A model generated the notes under the pieces. It did not search any database. It was not told the origin of the DNA and saw only the letters and a list, made by a program, of their open reading frames with translations. Below are positions 1 through 11,500 of a stretch of 64,000 nucleotides of DNA, piece by piece (positions within the stretch are counted from its first letter, which is position 1; every line of letters starts with the position of its first letter). A program made the position numbers and the translations under genes. Source of the stretch: Epiperipatus broadwayi (Eukaryota > Onychophora > Udeonychophora > Euonychophora > Peripatidae); assembly GCA_028023455.1 (NCBI GenBank), contig JAQFVV010012395.1:6634001-6698000 (forward strand), in the 5' to 3' direction.

Positions 1-151
1 ACCATCATCGATCCATTACAGGATGAAGGTCCCTCCAAATTCAATCCATCTTCTCTGATCTCTAGCCTCTCTTCTTCAGATTATCCCATCCTATTTCTTT
101 ATTTCATCCATCCATCTAACATGGCCTCTTTCAAGATCTTTTAACATATAA
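1..151 (-). mobile_element. 3' end of RTE-type LINE relic A
   Basis: Read on the minus strand this is the C-terminal coding end and 3' UTR of the RTE family present in good copies at 16834-18252 and 25986-28490. It includes the counterpart of catccatctaacatgtggtc and the terminal block atccattacaggatgaaggt. It is mutated and stops matching near 151. Confidence 0.7.
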
Positions 152-454
152 TATTACGATTCTTGATCACACACAGTATATGTCAAGAAGAACAAATATT
201 TTCTTTAGTCCCATCTACAATAAGCTTGAGTAATCAGTAATCATCACATACTAGATCATTTCATTCTTCAGACCACTTTCTGGCTTTAATCATTGATGAC
301 TTGAGATGAAAGCTGTAACCAATACACTTATGCAATTAAAAGTAATGCAGTTATGCATTTGTCATCTACTTTTAATTACTTTTATATTATGAAGCTAAAA
401 GCTTGAAATTAAAAAAAAATCTTAAAAGATTTTGAATCCATCTGTTTGTCTAAT
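152..454. other. unassigned sequence
   Basis: No gene or recognised repeat. Short AT-rich sequence between an RTE 3' end and a foldback element. Confidence 0.4.
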
Positions 455-718
455 TATCACATGATCACTATTTCTTATGCTAGCACATTACTGTTATTAA
501 AACAGGCAAAACTCTCCATATAGTAGTGCCAACCAGAGTAATCAATAAATGCCAGAAGACTTGTGCATAAAATCCCTATCTAGTGCCTACAAGCCAGAAA
601 CTAGTCTGGGGATATTGGGTGAGTAGGCACTAGATAGGGAATTTATGCACAAGCCTTCTGGCATCCATTGATTACTCTGGTTGGCACTGAGTATGTGTGG
701 AGAGTTTTGTCTAATTAT
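445..718. repeat. foldback repeat FB-A, copy 1
   Basis: A palindrome. The left arm (aacaggcaaaactctccata, then gccagaagacttgtgcataa) is repeated in reverse complement after a short centre (aaactagtctggggatattg). The arms pair over about 100 bp. A 13-nt direct repeat, tttgtctaattat, lies at 445-457 and 706-718 and may be the target duplication. The right arm lacks the outer 60 bp seen in longer copies. Confidence 0.8.
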
Positions 719-1284
719 ATAAATGTGAGCCAGGTTAGTAACTATAGTCAAGTAACCTGTTCTTTCATAATTGTATTCAATGTTTTCCCTGGATTAGAAT
801 GTAATAACATATCAATTATTTATTTTACACAATAATGAATGGTTGCTAGATATGTAAGTGCACTGGTTTCAGCCTTAATCCCCAGAATCTCATTGGTAAA
901 CTAAAAATCAGAAATTAGTATGAGGATTGAAATGCACTATGATCTGGTAATCATTGATTACTGTAGATGAAACTAGATTAGAGAGCTGTTCTTGCTTTAA
1001 TATATTCTTATAAATCCCTTCTTTTCATTTATAAAAGCTTAAAACACAATTATTGAGCTCGACATGAATTCTTATTTAAATCATTGCTTAATTTAAAGAT
1101 CAGACATTCTTAGTTTGTTGCTGGATTATTTATAAGTTAATTAGATATATGGATTGTCTATTGTCACATCAATGTTTTTTTTATGTAAATAAGTGTGAAA
1201 ATCAGAAATTAAATGAGATTATTTTAAGCAATTGCATATAAGCAGGAATTTTGAATTTGTAAAGAGATTTAATCTTTTTAGCAT
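719..1284. other. unassigned sequence
   Basis: AT-rich, no gene or recognised repeat seen. Confidence 0.35.
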
Positions 1285-3740
1285 TTATTTTTAGTTTTAC
1301 TTTCATCTGATAATTATTGCAACATTTCCTGAAGCATTATTTGCAAAAATAATCACATTATCTGCAAAAAAAAAAAAAGATGACTTAAATAATTTTCATT
1401 TACTTTCACACCCTTCCATTTTAATTCACATATTATTTCTTGTCAAATTGCTGCAAAAAGTTTTGAAGATAAAGAATTATATTGTCATATAATTTTCTCA
1501 ATGTTAATCTTATTATTACTATTTTATAACCCATTGCTGTTTCATTTTGAAAAATATTTTTTGGAATATAACATTATTATGAATCTACAACTTCATGATG
1601 CTAATCATAATCTACAAATACAAAGCATAATGACAATTTGGAAGTAACCCACTATGCTAAATCACTTTTATATCCAGTTTACTCTTTTGGTTGGTTAGAA
1701 CTCAAAATTTCTGTAAAGGAGTTGCAATTATCTTGGTAAAGATTTTGTATAGAATGGATAGAAGACTGATAGGTCTGTCATTTCTAATATCTTCTTCATC
1801 ATCTTTTTAAATGACAATATTTATAACACATTTATTCAATCAATTAGTATATCTTTATCACTTAGACCCTTTCTATTTCTTTACCTGCTTGTTTTAAGAT
1901 ACCAATAATAATTCCATCATTTCCTGGAGCTCTTCTCTTCTTCATAAATTTAATCATATGGCTCAGTTCTTCATTTAAAACACTGGGCTACTCAGATGTA
2001 ATAACTGTAGGAGATAGGTTTTTTTTTTTTTGTTCTTGATTACTATATAATTTTTTGTGGAACTCTTCCATATATTTCATAATGTCAAATCTCTTTTTAG
2101 TAATACTTTCATCTTATGGCAGAAATACCTTTCCTTCCAATACCAAGATGCCATTCAAAATACAATTATAATTTCTTATATCATTATCTCTTTTTCACAT
2201 TATTTTACAAAATTCTAAATATTCAATTCTTAATGGATTAAAATTTTATAATCCTTTTCTTCTTCTTCATACATTCTTCTGTCTCAGTAGAAAATTTATT
2301 GGTAAATTACTGCTTTTTTGTACTACCTATTTTTCTTGCAGTTATTAATAGATTATTTGTTATCTTCTTATTAATTTCCTCAAATTTTCAAAGTCTATTA
2401 ATATTTTTAATTGATTTTTAAATTATTTAAATTCAATGAAGTGTTTCTTAAGGTGAGAAATATCAACTGTTAATACTGATTGCTTTAATATTTTTCATCT
2501 TTCTAGTTTTATATTACATATTACTAATCAACGATTACTTCCTGTGTTAAGTCTATTAAGAATATTATAATCTTAAAATGCATATCTTCAGTTAATCAAA
2601 ATATAATCCAATTCTACTACATCTTTGGATGCTTCCATGTCCATTTCCATTTAACATTTTTTAAAAAAGTATTTTTTTTTATTCATATGTCAAAATGCGT
2701 TGACCGGGGAGTGAACCCAGGCCAACTGCTTGGAAGGCAGCTATGCTAACCGCTAGGCCACCAATGCTTGACAAAAAATAATTTTTAATAGATAATTTTT
2801 CTATTTTTATAAATTCTACTAATCTGTGTTCTGTCTAATTTGTATCACTGTACCTAAATTTACTCACAACAAATTCATCTTTCAATCGTTTACCATTTTA
2901 GCATTAAAGTACAATTTTAAAATGTTATTGGGTCTGATTAAAAGTATTTAATACATCTATGTAAAAATCCTCTGCTTTTAACTTGGTGGGGTATAAACCT
3001 GAATTATTTGTATTTGGTATTAATTAATTTTATCACTTTGTGTGATATACTCTCAACGATCACAATTTTATTCTTTCCCTTTTATTTATAATGAATCCAA
3101 CTTCATTTCTGGTTCCAGTACTTATGTCTTTATAATAATGTATATGTCCACTTTTTTAATAATTTATCTTCATCTTTTTCTCTAATTTCAAAAAGTCCAA
3201 TAACATCCAATTAAGTACTTCTCCCAATTATTGAAATATTCCTTCATTTGAAAGTGCTCTACAGCTGTTAGTACCTATATAAAAGATTGGCATTGACTGG
3301 CAGCCTGGTCTTACAAACAGATGATTTAACACTCTCTATCCTCAGCTACCAATCTGCCTTGACTAGTAACACTGCAACCTCCATGGAATAAGGATCATAA
3401 TTTAGTTTTGTCTGTAATAATTGCAAATATCTTAAAAAAACTTTATTCACATCAACATTAATTCTCCTTCAAGAAAACTCAACTGATATTTCAGTTAAAA
3501 ATAATTAAGCAATTGAGAAGAAAGACAACAGTGTTTCTTGATCTTGATCTCAGAAATAAAAACCAATAAATTCATACACTGGCTAATGTACGTTAGTGAG
3601 AAGACTATCCACATTCATTTATTCTATGAATAATCATATAATAATAACAACTGCAATGGCTAAAAAGAATTGAAATGGACATTAGGAATTTGCCCTGCTT
3701 GGTTTCGTTAAGGCCTCAAAGAGAAATCAAAGGATCTTCT
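1285..3740 (-). mobile_element. RTE-type LINE relic A (body)
   Basis: A degenerate copy of the same RTE family, minus strand. From 1285 upward it matches in order the region after the FADD motif, the reverse transcriptase (1700-1990, counterpart of aattatcttggtaaaattt), the connector (2000-2440), the AP-endonuclease (2450-3260) and the 5' UTR (3300-3740). Frames are broken everywhere. A SINE is inserted at 2671-2772. The 5' UTR end faces the 5' end of relic B. Confidence 0.75.
2671..2772 (-). mobile_element. short tRNA-derived SINE, Gly-like subfamily
   Basis: On the minus strand: GTCAAGCATTGGTGGCCTAG, CGGTTAGCATAGCTGCCTTC, CAAGCAGTTGGCCTGGGTTC, then a 20-nt unique tail ending in a poly(A) stretch (poly-T at 2682-2691). 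Head and anticodon arm resemble tRNA-Gly(UCC); the anticodon loop reads CTTCCAA. A and B boxes of an RNA polymerase III promoter are present. The element is little more than the tRNA plus tail and sits inside RTE relic A. Confidence 0.85.
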
Positions 3741-4060
3741 TGTATACATACATAAATATTTAAAATTGTTTACATTTAAACCTGAAAATTATTTTGAATA
3801 ATATATATCATTTCAACTTAAACCCAGGTTTTATTAGATAAATATAATCCTTACAAATTTTCCAAAATTCTAAGAAAAATTAAATCAAAAGTAACAATAA
3901 AAGTATATATATTTTAAAAAATTATTAAACTGGACCAGGGAAAATTGTATAACTTGAATAAAAGGTAATTTTTTTCTACATAAATCTATAACATTTTAGA
4001 AAATAATTTCTCAATGGGCTAGAGATAAACTGAGAAGTCCTTGAATCTTTAAATGCAATT
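3741..4060. other. junction between two head-to-head RTE relics
   Basis: AT-rich spacer with no gene. The left side is the 5' UTR end of relic A (minus) and the right side the 5' UTR of relic B (plus). Confidence 0.5.
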
Positions 4061-5103
4061 ATCAATCATGGGCTGCAGAAAAGACTTTGCTATTATCCGA
4101 AAAAGACTTTGATTTCTCTTTGAAACCTTGAAGAAACAAAATGACAAATTTCTAATGTTGGCTCGATGCATTCTTGTCATTATAACTTATTACTATATGA
4201 TTATTCATACGGTAAACAAATATGAATGGACTGCCCAACAACATGCATCAGCCGGTATAATGATTTATTGGCTTTCTCAGTTGCTTGATAATTTTTAATC
4301 AAAGTATCAGTTGAGGCTTTTAAAGGCAGAATCTTTGTGGGTGTGAATGATTTTTAAAAAAATAATAGATGTAAATTCACCATCCAAGACAGTGATTGGC
4401 AGCCAAAGGCAGAGGGTGCTAAAAATCACATGACTGAGAATAAGGCTGCCATCTAATGATGATCTTTCATTTAGATAACTATAAGTGAAAATCATTTTGA
4501 AGTGAAGTAAGATTGTTCAAATTAGAAGAACTGTCTAATATTAAAAGGAACATTGTTGGACTTTGTGAAGTTAGAAGAAAAGGTGAAGACAATTGATTAA
4601 AAAAGTGGATGTACTTTACTACAAAGGCACAAATATTGAAAACTCAAGTGTAGTGAAAGGATATTAAACAGAATGGCAAGATTAGTTATTCAACTTAATG
4701 GAAAATGCCAATTTGTATATAGAAGTACAAGATACTTTTGATCAGAGCCAACAATGTTTTAAAATTGTCATGAAAGACATTAATTCTAAAATTGGTAAAT
4801 AATTGAAAGATGAAAGTGTGGTGGATAACTTTGGTTTATAGTGTTAAAAGTGAAACAGGACACAGATAATGAAATTTGAAGAAAAACTGCATATGATTTT
4901 TTTCTTTGAGAAAAATGCTAAATAAACATGGAAGCATCCAAATAAAGGTACAGCAGAACTGAATTATATTTTGACTAACAGAAATTATGCATTTGAAGAT
5001 TGTAATATTTTAATAGATTCAACACAAGAAGTTATAATCAATTAGTAAAATCTAAGATACATGTTAATACAAAATTAGAGAGAAAAACCTTTAAATTACT
5101 AAA

Positions 5104-5537
5104 CATCACATGATCACCATTTCGTATGCTTGCTCATAACTGTTATTTAAATGGGTAAAACTCTCCATACAGTAGTGCCACTCAGTTCAAGCCAGAGTAG
5201 TCAATGAATGCCAGAAGGCTTGGGCATTAAATCCCTATCTAGTGTCTATCCATCCAATATCCCCAGACAAGTTTCTAGCTTGTGGCTTTCATTAGTGAGG
5301 AGCCTTATATCTGAAAGCACTGCACCTAGATCTTAGGACCTCAAGAGATTAGGTGCAGTGTTCTCAGATCCAAGGGTCCTCAGTGATAAAAGCCACAAGC
5401 TAGAAACTAGTCTGGGGATCTTGGATGAGTAGGCACTAGATAGAGATTTATGCACAACCCTTCTGGCATTCATTGATTACTCTGGCTTGCACTGAGTGGC
5501 ACTACTGTATGAAGAATTTTACCCATTTTAATAAGAG
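5104..5537. repeat. foldback repeat FB-A, copy 2 (complete palindromic form)
   Basis: About 434 bp, almost entirely palindromic. The left arm runs from catcacatgatcaccatttc through agtagtgccactcagttcaa and gtttctagcttgtggctttc to a centre at 5335-5345 (aggacctcaagagattaggt). The right arm repeats this in reverse complement to acccattttaataagag. The RTE relic B sequence is interrupted cleanly, with a degraded duplicated stretch (aaaaacctttaaa / aaaaatctattaa) on either side. Confidence 0.85.
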
Positions 5538-6654
5538 AAAAATCTATTAATAAAGTTAGTATTAACAGTTGATATTCTTAATCATCAGAAACAGTTCATT
5601 GAATTTAAATTAGAATTTGAAAATTTAAAATTTTATCTGATTTTGAAGTTAGTTCAGATTTAATTGAAATCAATAATAATATAATTAACACACTATTAAA
5701 TACTGCAAGAAAAATGGGTGGTGCAAAAAAGCAGCAATTTACCGGTAAATTTTCTATTGAGACAAGACACAGAATATGTATATTTTTAAAAATGCCCCAC
5801 TAAGAAGAGAATAACTAAAATATTGTAATATAAAATAAAATGAGTTTAATAATGATATAACAATATAATTATGAATTGGCAAGGAAAGCTAGAAAAAGAA
5901 TAAAAATCAAAAATATAAAATTGCATCTTGATATTGGAAGCAAAGTTATTTCTGCATTAAGAAAAAGAAATAGACTTATTACAAAAAAGACACATGGCAT
6001 CATGAATTATGTGAAAGAATTCTATAAAAAATAATAAAGAACAAGCAAAGAAAGTGTCTTCTTCAGTTATAAATTGACCAATATTTTAAATGAAGTTCTG
6101 AGACATGCAATTCAATTTAAGAATAATTGTTCCAGGAAATGATGGAGTTATATTAATGATATTTTAAAAAAAAAATCAGTCAAAGAAATAGAAAAATTAT
6201 TGACAAAATAATACACAAATATTTAAATGATAAGATGTATTAGATGTTTGGAAAAATGTAATAGTAACATTGATATTTAAGAAAGGTGATTAAAAAGGTA
6301 TTAGAAATTGCTGACTTATCAGTTCTATACAAAATCTTGTCCAAGATAATTGCAACTCTTTTACAGCAAACTTTGAATTTTCACCAACCAAAAGAATAGC
6401 TGGATTTTCAGCACAGTGGATGATATATCCACTATTGGCAGAAATTATAGAAAGATTCAAGAAATTTGTGTTACCATAATGCTTTGATTTGTAGATTACA
6501 AAAAAGCATTTGATTCTATAAGCATTTCTACAATGATTAAAGCATTGAATCATCAAAATGTAGATCCAGGATATTGCCATGTTCTGAAGAATATTTCTAA
6601 AAATGAAAGAGCAACAACTGAGAAAATTAATATCGACAAAGGTGTATAATAGAA

Positions 6655-6845
6655 TGATTCTACAATTTCTGTTGATTAATTTTTACTATTCCACTCTCAC
6701 ACAAGGTAAGGACTGCTGTCTGTCCATTGGAGGGTATTAAAAGTGGATAGAAACCAGTCCACATCTTGCTTGAGAGTAGTATAGTAAAAATTACACTACA
6801 GAAATATTATTCATTATTGGTTAATCTCTAGTTTAAGGATGATTA
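6655..6845. repeat. foldback repeat FB-C, copy 1
   Basis: An insertion in RTE relic B between sequences that are adjacent in intact copies. A 120-bp hairpin has arms near tttttactattccactctc (6678-6700) and its complement agagtagtatagtaaaaatt (6774-6793), with the shared inner piece agtggatagaaaccagtcc. The same family recurs at 36595-37060. Confidence 0.7.
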
Positions 6846-7035
6846 AATATCTCCAAAAAAATTTATTGCAGTTTTACTTGGTGGTTTAAAATGTGAAGCT
6901 AAGGGAGTAAAAATAAATGGAGATTATTTAAGCCATCTAGATTAGATGATAGGTCTGTTTTTGAAAATATTTCCTCAGAGTTTCAGGAAATATTGCAAGA
7001 GTTAACAGATAAAAATAAGATAGTATTAACGATGT

Positions 7036-7285
7036 GGAGTAGATTGAAGCCTGTCCATTAAAGTGTGAGGATTGGCTATCTTAATATATATCTGAGCACT
7101 TATAGCATATATGTGTAGAGATGATAATTTAGACCAACTGATGATTGCTGGTTTAGCATGAAATACGGATATTGGTGATTATTTATCTTTTCAACATATG
7201 TGTGTTCAGGTGTATCAGTATTATGAGATAGGGTGGAGAGTGGTGGGTCGTGGAAGTCTGTGCTCACATATCCTATATATTCAAA
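7036..7285 (+). repeat. interspersed repeat X, copy 1
   Basis: About 250 bp inserted in RTE relic B, between aagatagtattaacgatg and agtattgctcagtagatttt, which are adjacent in intact copies. Landmark strings are attgaagcctgtccattaaa, accaactgatgattgctggt and ggtgattatttatcttttca. The family recurs at 13566-14450, 23935-24405, 29660-29760 and 36730-36810. Confidence 0.75.
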
Positions 7286-8225
7286 AGATTAAAGTATTGC
7301 TCAGTAGATTTTCTCAGAAGAAAATAAAGATTGATAATCATGGATTAGAAGTTAACAATTATACATATTTCAAGCGATTATTAACATATAACGATACAAT
7401 TAATCATACATTTAAACTTTGATGGAATCTTTTGGATAGAAATAATATTAAAAGGATATATGTTTACGTATTTGAAAGAATGTTTTATAATAGTTGTGTT
7501 TTATCACTTCTTACTAATAGATATGAGACATGGATACTTAACAGGAAAGCAAATACAGAGATTTCAGAATTATCAATAAACAATTGCTGACGTAGGAAAA
7601 TGAGAAATAAGGGATCGGAATAACTGGATTAAACTTGGGGAGATCTTCATCCTACAGAGGAGTGATAATGATTGAAAATGATAACAATGATAAACCGCTG
7701 ACGTCATTTGTAATGTAACAAATCCAAAAACTTGCATTTGAATTAGGCGTGTCTTCTACTATAGAATGATAGTATCAGTATATTTGTTAATTTATTAATA
7801 ATAGGTATGAAGTTCAGGAAAGCTCTAAAGGTTAATGAATTTCGCAAGTGCTTTAAGAATAAATAAAGTGCGAACTATTAAACTTAAGAGAAAAAATATA
7901 TATAAACATTATTTTTAATAGTTTGCGTTTATTAATAAAAGTTGATTTTAATTTTGTTTCTGCTTTTATATTTCTTTTAAACTTTTTTTCTCTATTTAGT
8001 CTATTTCATTATTAGTATTTTTTTATTACTCATTTAATATTTAATGGCTTGGGCGATTCCCGCAATGATCTCGAAAGCTACAAGTTCCTGGATTAAAGAG
8101 CAACTTGTCATTCCCGGAACTTAAATGTCATATGATCTCCCTATCGACGAAACATTCGATTATAATTTTATTTTGTAAATATTTTTTTTCTAGGGATTTT
8201 CCTATTTAAGTACTAAATTATCAAT

Positions 8226-8233
8226 TCACGTGA
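8226..8233. promoter_or_regulatory. CLEAR/M-box-type E-box TCACGTGA
   Basis: A perfect 8-bp palindrome, TCACGTGA, with flank ATTCACGTGACT. It matches the core of the CLEAR element (GTCACGTGAC) at 9 of 10 positions; that element is bound by the MITF/TFEB/TFE3 bHLH-zip factors. It lies 279 bp upstream of the proposed Rab32 ATG. Confidence 0.4.
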
Positions 8234-8451
8234 CTGATGTGTATTTACTTATTTTCGCAGTTCATTAAAAAAAGTATTTATTTTTTTGAGTGAATTTAAC
8301 TCAGTGTCTAATAGCCGCATCTTCTATTAGGAACTTTTTAAAAAAAAAAAAATTCTGCTTTTTATAATACACTACCTGCAAAGTAAATTTGACGTATTTA
8401 TCACTGCTATGGTACTTTGATCGTATCGGTAATACCTAGACCGTTTTACTC

Positions 8452-8457
8452 TATAAA
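8452..8457 (+). promoter_or_regulatory. possible TATA box of Rab32
   Basis: TATAAA in the context ctctataaacgcgcc, 60 bp upstream of the proposed start codon and directly followed by the CpG-bearing segment. In DNA this AT-rich a TATAAA alone means little; position is the only support. Confidence 0.25.
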
Positions 8458-8473
8458 CGCGCCTACTGCTTTG

Positions 8474-8481
8474 TCACATGA
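8474..8481. promoter_or_regulatory. M-box-type E-box TCACATGA
   Basis: TCACATGA is the reverse complement of TCATGTGA, the MITF M-box core. It lies 31 bp upstream of the proposed ATG and 17 bp downstream of TATAAA. Caution: the 10-mer TCACATGATC is also part of the terminal sequence of a foldback repeat family in this window, so chance or repeat origin is possible. Confidence 0.3.
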
Positions 8482-8511
8482 TCTATTATGTGATTCGCTG
8501 TTCTTCGGATA

Positions 8512-8514
8512 ATG
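8512..8514 (+). CDS. Rab32: proposed first coding exon of Rab32: the start codon only
   Basis: An ATG with A at -3 is followed immediately by a consensus donor, gtgagt (8515-8520). The next coding exon opens in phase 0 with Thr-Ser-Glu-Lys-Lys, so the joined protein would start MTSEKKEHLYK, close to short Rab38-type N-termini. That exon has no ATG upstream of the P-loop, so the start must lie in an earlier exon. The sequence around 8400-8515 has more CpG and GC than its surroundings and no recognised repeat, as expected of a 5' UTR. This would create a 22-kb first intron. The assignment is inference; another upstream exon could supply the start. Confidence 0.45.
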
Positions 8515-11500
8515 GTGAGTTGTGAAAATGCTTTACTTAATTTAATTAGATCTGGACGTTAATTAAGTGAGTAATATGCTCTGTTCTAACAGACTATTTA
8601 AATGGCAGTAATATAATATTCTATTGTTTGAGCTTACTTTATTTTATAGTGGTATAGAAAAAGTTTTGTTTATATAACAAGGTCTTAAAGATCTTGCCGA
8701 GTTTTTAAGTTTTGTTGCCGATATTTCGGTCCTAATCAATTTGATTGGCATTTTTGAACTAATTCATTTATAAAACTTTACTTTTTCCCGTTAATAAACA
8801 AAAAATAATTTATGACACCTTTTAGTTTTGCATTTTAAAAAACATTTCATTCCTAACCATGTGCGTTACATAAGCAAGCGCTATCTTATATTCAGCACAC
8901 GCACGTATATATAAGCTTTGTATGCAGACGCGATAGGTGTACATGTTACTTAAACACACACATACCAAATAAACCTATAGCAAATAAATGGTGTAATTAT
9001 GGTAAAACGCACAGTGTAATACTTGAACCAGCAATTTTTTCTAATTTTATCTTGAAAACGATAATAATGTCCAATTTCATTATATACTAAGATTATGAGC
9101 GTGGGGAGGAAGGGGGAAGAAAAAGTGGTAGCTGGAAAGTAACCAAGCAAAACATCAACACACAATAATATTGTAATAAGTTATAGTGACTTTCTTTACA
9201 TTCCAGAAATTGCAATGTAAATTAGGGTGGGACGCTTTCTCCATGGATAGTGAAGTAAATATATTATTTTTACAGGCACTGATACTCATGGGAAGATGTT
9301 AGTGCATACTCATGGCTTAGAATTCAAACCCAGGCCAGAAACCTGAACATTTTTTCAGCACATAAACAGAATTAGGACGTTTAGGTGGTCGGTCAGCCCA
9401 TAGCCAAACTAGCTAATCCAACTGTAGTTAATAAAAAGATATCAATCTACTCTCAGTTGGGGAGATGGATGTCTATGATTGTAAAAATAAAAAGATTTCA
9501 CTACTTATAGAGAAAGTGTCTTACAGATGCTTTACTTTACATTGTAGTTTCTGGAATGAGAAGATTTATTAGTTTTATTGTTTAAGAATTTTTTTGTTTT
9601 GTCATTTTCCTGCTATAATTTTTTTTTTGATTAGCAAACAAGAAAATAATAAATAAAAATGATAGAACTATTCAATATTATTGTTTCAAGTTAGGTAAAT
9701 AATTATTAAAAAAAACAAAGCAGTGGCGATAAGGATAATAATTACATTTCACAATAGACTTGGTGTTCAAAATAATATGGATACCTATAGGGATCATTGG
9801 GGGGGGGGGGACCACATTAATGTCTTCTGGTAGTTTTGATAAAACGCCAACAGTGCAAAATTACCAAATGCATTTGATTACAAACTTTTGAACAATATTG
9901 CTAAAATACCAGACATTTATGCATATTCTCTATCACATACAATTGATTTAGACTTTGGAGATTTTATTTGTATGACTGCTATATGTAGAAAGAATAGTGG
10001 CATGTGATTGCTCTAATAGGAATCAACATAAAACCCAGCAATTGAAATTGACCCGTGAAAAAGTATATGTTCTAAGGAACTTATGATCAAAAAATGATAA
10101 GATAATCAAGTACCACAATTATGTCTATATTAGTGATCTCCATATTTACAGTTTCAAAGAATTAGAAATTAATAATAAAAAAAAATCAGTTTCTACATTT
10201 TAATTTTTAGTTCATGGTGCAAATAAAATGTATGGGTGTTATATATTTTTCAACATTTTATGTACATTATGTACACCCACCTATATATTCAAATCACACT
10301 CTCTCTTGTTATGAAATTCCAGCAAAGCCTTCAGTGAACACATGACTGTGAGAGTGATTTGAATATTATCTATTTAATTTCAGCTAGTGTTATGCATTAA
10401 TATATTTTCATATATATTTACACATCTATGTATATATATGCATGCTAAAAACATCTATATTATACTGAACCAAACACACCATCTCACAATTAAACCACTA
10501 GCCAAAATCATTTTTTTAAAAAAACCTACTATCAATGATTTCTCTGCTAAGATAAACTTCTCAAGTGCAAAATAACACAAAACAAATATATACAATACTA
10601 CTTTCACACAATTCCAACTCACATTACAACTATCTTTAATATGAAAAGGAGTTGAAACAGTAGGAGGATAATGTAGTATATGTTTATTGTATGCTATTTC
10701 TTCTTTGACAGGGGAACAATTGATAGATTTTTTTTTTTGATTTTGGTTAATGATTTAATTTTGAATTAGTGTATTTAGTTTTTTATAATGACTAGCTTTT
10801 GACATTTAATATATGTTCACTGTATGTCCCAATGAAAAGGGACCTGGTTCTTTCTCCAAACTACCTAAAGGACCATCTCTGAATCATGTGTTATATAGAA
10901 ACATAGTCAAGTTATTCACCACAAACATTATGACATAAAATGAAGCTTTTTTATATCTTGACCACAATGATACAATATACTAACATTAAATTGCTACTGA
11001 TGCATTTAAAATGATCGGAATTGAGTAGGGCAGAGAATCTGAGTTGAAAAAATTATTCAAGTGGTTTAAAAAATTTCAAGATGGTAAGGAGAGTATTGAA
11101 GATGATTTATGAAGTATTCATATTGTAATTTGTGATCCAGCACATTAGTGCCTTAAAATTACTGCAGTGGATAGGTGAACTATGTCACCATCTAATGAAT
11201 ACTGTTGATTTAAAGATGCTGTTGCAGATAGATTGGAAAAAAACCAGTCATCTTTTTACTGGCATATTTTGTGTGTGTATTTATATATATATTACACTAA
11301 ATTTTGGAACTAGATATCATGAATATGCTGAACAATGGAGGAAATTGCAATCACTGAATTACTAGGGAAATGTTTCAGTTGATTCATTGAAAGAAAACAT
11401 TCTAAGGTCACCTGATTAAAAAAAAGTATGATTGGTATGATCTGAATAAAAGCCAGGTGTCAATATCATTAATTACCCTTGGCTTTTATTCACTAAAAGA

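Larger units (their letters stand above)
4061..7690 (+). mobile_element. RTE-type LINE relic B, nearly full length, interrupted
   Basis: A degenerate plus-strand RTE copy: 5' UTR (4061-4500), endonuclease (4500-5100), connector (5560-5800), reverse transcriptase (5850-6990) and C-terminal part with 3' end (7290-7690, gattaaacttggggagatct). Three younger insertions interrupt it: FB-A (5104-5537), FB-C (6655-6845) and repeat X (7036-7285). Removing them restores collinearity with the good copies. No frame stays open; peptide traces such as GLCEVRRKGED remain. Confidence 0.8.
7691..8511 (+). promoter_or_regulatory. proposed Rab32 upstream region and 5' UTR
   Basis: This begins where the RTE relic ends and shows none of the repeat families found elsewhere in the window. 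It carries a perfect CRE-type palindrome TGACGTCA (7699-7706), an E-box TCACGTGA (8226-8233), a TATA-like TATAAA (8452-8457) and TCACATGA (8474-8481), with the proposed start codon at 8512. CpG dinucleotides are frequent at 8410-8510, unlike the flanks. A TATA box at 8452 would put the transcription start near 8480 and leave a roughly 30-nt leader. No transcript evidence is available, so this is a positional inference. Confidence 0.4.
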
